The notes beneath the pieces were generated by a model, which saw only the letters and a list, made by a program, of their open reading frames with translations, was not told where the DNA came from and ran no database searches. Below, one piece after another: positions 61,512 through 64,000 of a DNA stretch of 64,000 nt (the first letter of the stretch is position 1; every line of letters starts with the position of its first letter). The DNA comes from Ptiloglossa arizonensis (lineage: Eukaryota; Arthropoda; Insecta; Hymenoptera; Colletidae). The DNA lies in NCBI RefSeq assembly GCF_051014685.1, contig NW_027479305.1, positions 1 to 64,000 of the forward strand, written 5' to 3'. A program made the translations under genes and the position numbers.

Positions 61512-64000
61512 TACCTCCAAACTGCCATATCTCGCGAATGGATTGACCAATCCGTGTAATTTCTGTTGCATCCGAAAGTAGAAACTCGCCCGATTACAAA
61601 GGTATGCGTACTTCTCCACTAGGCCGTTCTAGTCATTCGTTTCGAGCATCAGAACTGCGAAAATTTTGAGTTTCTCAAGCGTTTCTTACATCCAAACTGC
61701 CATATCTCGCGAACGGATTGACCAATCCGCAAAATTTCTGTTGCATCTGAAAGTAGAAACTCGCCCGATTACAACGGTATGTGTAGTTTTCCCCTAGGCC
61801 GTTCCAGTTATTCGTTTCGAGCATCAGAAATGTGAAAATTTTGAGTTTCTCGAGCGTTTCTTACATCCAAACGGCCATATCTCGCGAACGGATTGACCAA
61901 TCCGCATAATTTCTGTTGCATCTGAAAGTAGAAACTCGCCCGATTACAACGGTATGCGTACTTCTCCCATAGGCCGTTCTAGTCATTCGTTTCGAGCATC
62001 AGAACTGCGAAAATTTTGAGTTTCTCGAGCGTTTCTTACCTCCAAACTGCCACATCTCGCGAACGTATTGACCAATCCGCAAAATTTCTGTTGCATCTGA
62101 AAGTAGAAACTCGCCCGATTACAACGGTATGCGTACTTCTCCCCTAGGCCGTCCTAGTCATTCGTTTCGAGCATCAGAACTGCGAAAATTTTGAGTTTCT
62201 CAAGCGTTTCTTACCTCCAAACTGCCATATCTCGCGAACGGATTGAACAATCCGCAAAATTTCTGTTGCATCTGAAAGTGGAAACTCGCCCGATAACAAC
62301 GGTGGGTGTAGTTTTCCCCTAGGCCGTTCCAGTTATTCGTTTCGAGCATCAGAACTGCGAAAATTTTGAGTTTCTCAAGCGTTTCTAACCTCCAAACTTC
62401 CATATCTCGTGAACGGGTTGACCAATCAGCAAAATTTCTGTTGCATTTGAAAGTAGAAACTCACCCGATTACAACGGTATGCGCACTTTTCCCCTAGGCC
62501 GTTCTAGTTATTCGTTTCGAGCATCAGAACTGCGAAAAATTTTGAGTTTCTCAAGCGTTTCTTACATCCAAACGGCCATATCTCGCGAACGGATTGACCA
62601 ATCCGCAAAACTTCTGTTGCATCTGAAAGTAGAAACTCGCCCGATTACAACGGTATGTGTAGTTTTCCCCTAGGCCGTTCCAGTTATTCGTTTCGAGCAT
62701 CAGAAATGCGAAAATTTTGAGTTTCTCGAGCGTTTCTTACCTCCAAACTGCCATATCTCGCGAACGGATTGACCAATCCGCAAAATTTCTGTTGCATTTG
62801 AAAGTAGAAACTCTCCCGATTACAACGGTATGCGCACTTTTCCCCTGGGCCGTCCTAGTTATTCGTTTCGAGCATCAGAACTGCGAAAATTTTGAGTTTC
62901 TAAAGCGTTTCTTATATCCAAACTGTCATATCTCGCGAACGGATTGATCAATGCGCAAAATTTCTGTTGCATCTGAAAGTAGAAACTCGCCCGATTACAA
63001 CGGTAGGTGTAGTTTTCCCCTAGGCCGTTCTAGTTATTCGTTTCGTGCATCAGAAGTGCGAAAATTTTGAGTTCCTCAAGCGTTTCTTACCTCCAAACTG
63101 CCATATCTCGCGAATGGATTGACCAATCCGTGTAATTTCTGTTGCATCCGAAAGTAGAAACTCGCCCGATTACAAAGGTATGCGTACTTCTCCACTAGGC
63201 TGTTCTAGTCATTCGTTTCGAGCATCAGAACTGCGAAAATTTTGAGTTTCTCAAGCGTTTCTTACCTCCAAACTGCCATATCTCGCGAACGGATTGACCG
63301 ATCCGCAAAATTTCTGTGGCATCTGAAAGTAGAAACTCGCCCGATTACAACGGTATGTGTAGTTTTCCCCTAGGCCGTTCCAGTTATTCGTTTCGAGCAT
63401 CAGAAATGTGAAAATTTTGAGTTTCTCGAGCGTTTCTTACATCCAAACGGCCATATCTCGCGAACGGATTGACCAATCCGCATAATTTCTGTTGCATTTG
63501 AAAGTAGAAACTCGCCCGATTACAACGGTATGCGCACTTTTCCCCTAGGCCGTTCTAGTTATTCGTTTCGAGCATCTGAACTGCGAAAATTTTGAGTTTC
63601 TCAAGCGTTTCTTATCTCCAAACTGCCATATCTCGCGAACGGATTGATCAATCCGCAAAATTTCTATTGCATCTGAAAGTAGAAACTCGCCCGATTACAA
63701 CGGTAGGTGTAGTTTTCCCCTAGGCCGTTCTAGTTATTCGTTTCGTGCATCAGAAATGCGAAAATTTTGAGTTCCTCAAGCGTTTCTTACCTCCAAACTG
63801 CCATATCTCGCGAACGGATTGACCAATCCGTGTAATTTCTGTTGCATCCGAAAGTAGAAACTCGCCCGATTACAACGGTATGCGCACTTCTCCCCTAGGC
63901 CGTTCTAGTCATTCGTTTCGAGCATCAGAACTGCGAAAATTTTGAGTTTCTCGAGCGTTTCTTACCTCCAAACTGCCATATCTCGCGAACGGATTGACCA
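61512..64000 (+). repeat. Large duplication, copy 2 (partner 55560-58048), truncated by window end
   Basis: Same ordered variants as the 55.6-kb copy. The match is still running at the last base, so the true duplication is longer than 2.5 kb. Private changes include CATCCAAACTGCC near 61689 and GACCGATCC near 63298. It contains the fourth A5 insertion. Confidence 0.87.

Larger units (their letters stand above)
1..64000 (+). repeat. Tandem satellite array, 175-bp monomer
   Basis: The same unit recurs every 175 bp from the first base to the last, with no break, inversion or foreign insertion, giving about 366 monomers. Recurring anchors in nearly every unit are AGCGTTTCTTA, ATCTCGCGAACGGATTG, TTCTGTTGCAT, GAAAGTAGAAACTCG and CTGCGAAAATTTTGAG. 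The consensus is about 45% GC (46 C, 32 G) with 13 CpG dinucleotides. Monomers differ from each other mostly by substitutions. Because 175 leaves remainder 1 on division by 3, a reading frame shifts by one at each repeat, so no long coding frame can persist. Satellites of this length are typical of eukaryotic centromeric, pericentromeric or subtelomeric heterochromatin. Which of these applies, and which lineage, cannot be told from this window. I do not recognise the family. Confidence 0.98.

Noticed and set aside
1..64000. CRISPR array
   Set aside because: The whole 175-bp unit repeats with no alternation of short repeats and unique spacers, and there are no cas genes.
1..64000. Ribosomal spacer or 5S rDNA tandem array
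   Set aside because: No rRNA-like segment is seen in the monomer, and every unit varies along its whole length without a conserved transcribed block.
44..64000. CCAAT-box-like GACCAATCC in most monomers as a promoter
   Set aside because: No TATA or other core elements occur at consistent distances. The motif is half of the palindrome and is often changed to GATCAATCC.
61..64000. Ancestral dimer origin, from GCATCTGAA (positions 66-74) and GCATCAGAA (144-152)
   Set aside because: Only short words are shared, their spacing (78) is not half of 175, and the flanks do not align.

Overview
The whole 64 kb window is one uninterrupted head-to-tail satellite DNA array. Its unit is a 175-bp monomer, about 366 of which fit the window, all in the same orientation. 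The array runs off both ends. I see no gene, RNA gene, transposable element, CRISPR array or unique-sequence island. Open frames of up to 117 codons are by-products of the repeat. This points to eukaryotic heterochromatin, with a centromeric or pericentromeric, subtelomeric or knob-like block as the usual candidates. The lineage cannot be fixed from the sequence. The monomer consensus is about 45% GC and has 13 CpGs (observed/expected about 1.5 from hand-counted consensus), so it does not show the CpG decay expected of old, heavily methylated repeats. Monomer length is close to that of a nucleosome plus linker.

Reading the monomer from its AGCGTTTCTTA end, the parts are: a variable TTA(C/T)NTCC segment (about positions 8-14); a near-palindrome at 37-52 whose 7-bp arms flank a variable dinucleotide; an A4T3 tract at 54-60; a region at about 98-137 that exists in three linked haplotypes; an A4T4 tract at 158-165; and a TTGAG/CTCAA inverted repeat across the monomer junction.

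Layout, from shared diagnostic variants. Positions 1-5.8 kb hold 7/8-monomer higher-order repeats (HORs), with many 1-bp indels up to about 3.3 kb. Positions 5.85-11.8 kb hold two near-identical 17-monomer (2,975 bp) units. Positions 11.8-17.3 kb are irregular. Positions 17.3-18.7 kb hold two copies of a 700-bp 4-mer. Positions 19.3-30.2 kb hold a 10-monomer (1,750 bp) family plus a 5.6-kb-offset duplication. Positions 30.2-36.7 kb hold 7-, 8- and 13-monomer units. Positions 36.7-48.1 kb are a mosaic with a 1,225-bp tandem pair at 43.4-45.85 kb. Positions 48.1-50.6 kb hold an 8-monomer (1,400 bp) pair. Positions 50.6-60.3 kb are a mosaic that includes a 525-bp 3-mer pair and copies of material 5-10 kb upstream. 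Positions 55.6-58.05 kb recur at 61.5-64.0 kb. No single HOR covers the window. It is a patchwork of overlapping segmental duplications, nearly all multiples of 175 bp.

The observations most worth following are: the patchwork HOR structure with strict 175-bp register (one detected net indel between about 3.3 and 55.3 kb); an apparent compensatory change in the internal palindrome; a 24-bp conversion-like tract; an A5 insertion that traces recent amplification; and an indel-rich first 3.3 kb that looks like poor consensus quality. All boundaries were read by eye from diagnostic variants, so they are accurate only to the nearest informative site.
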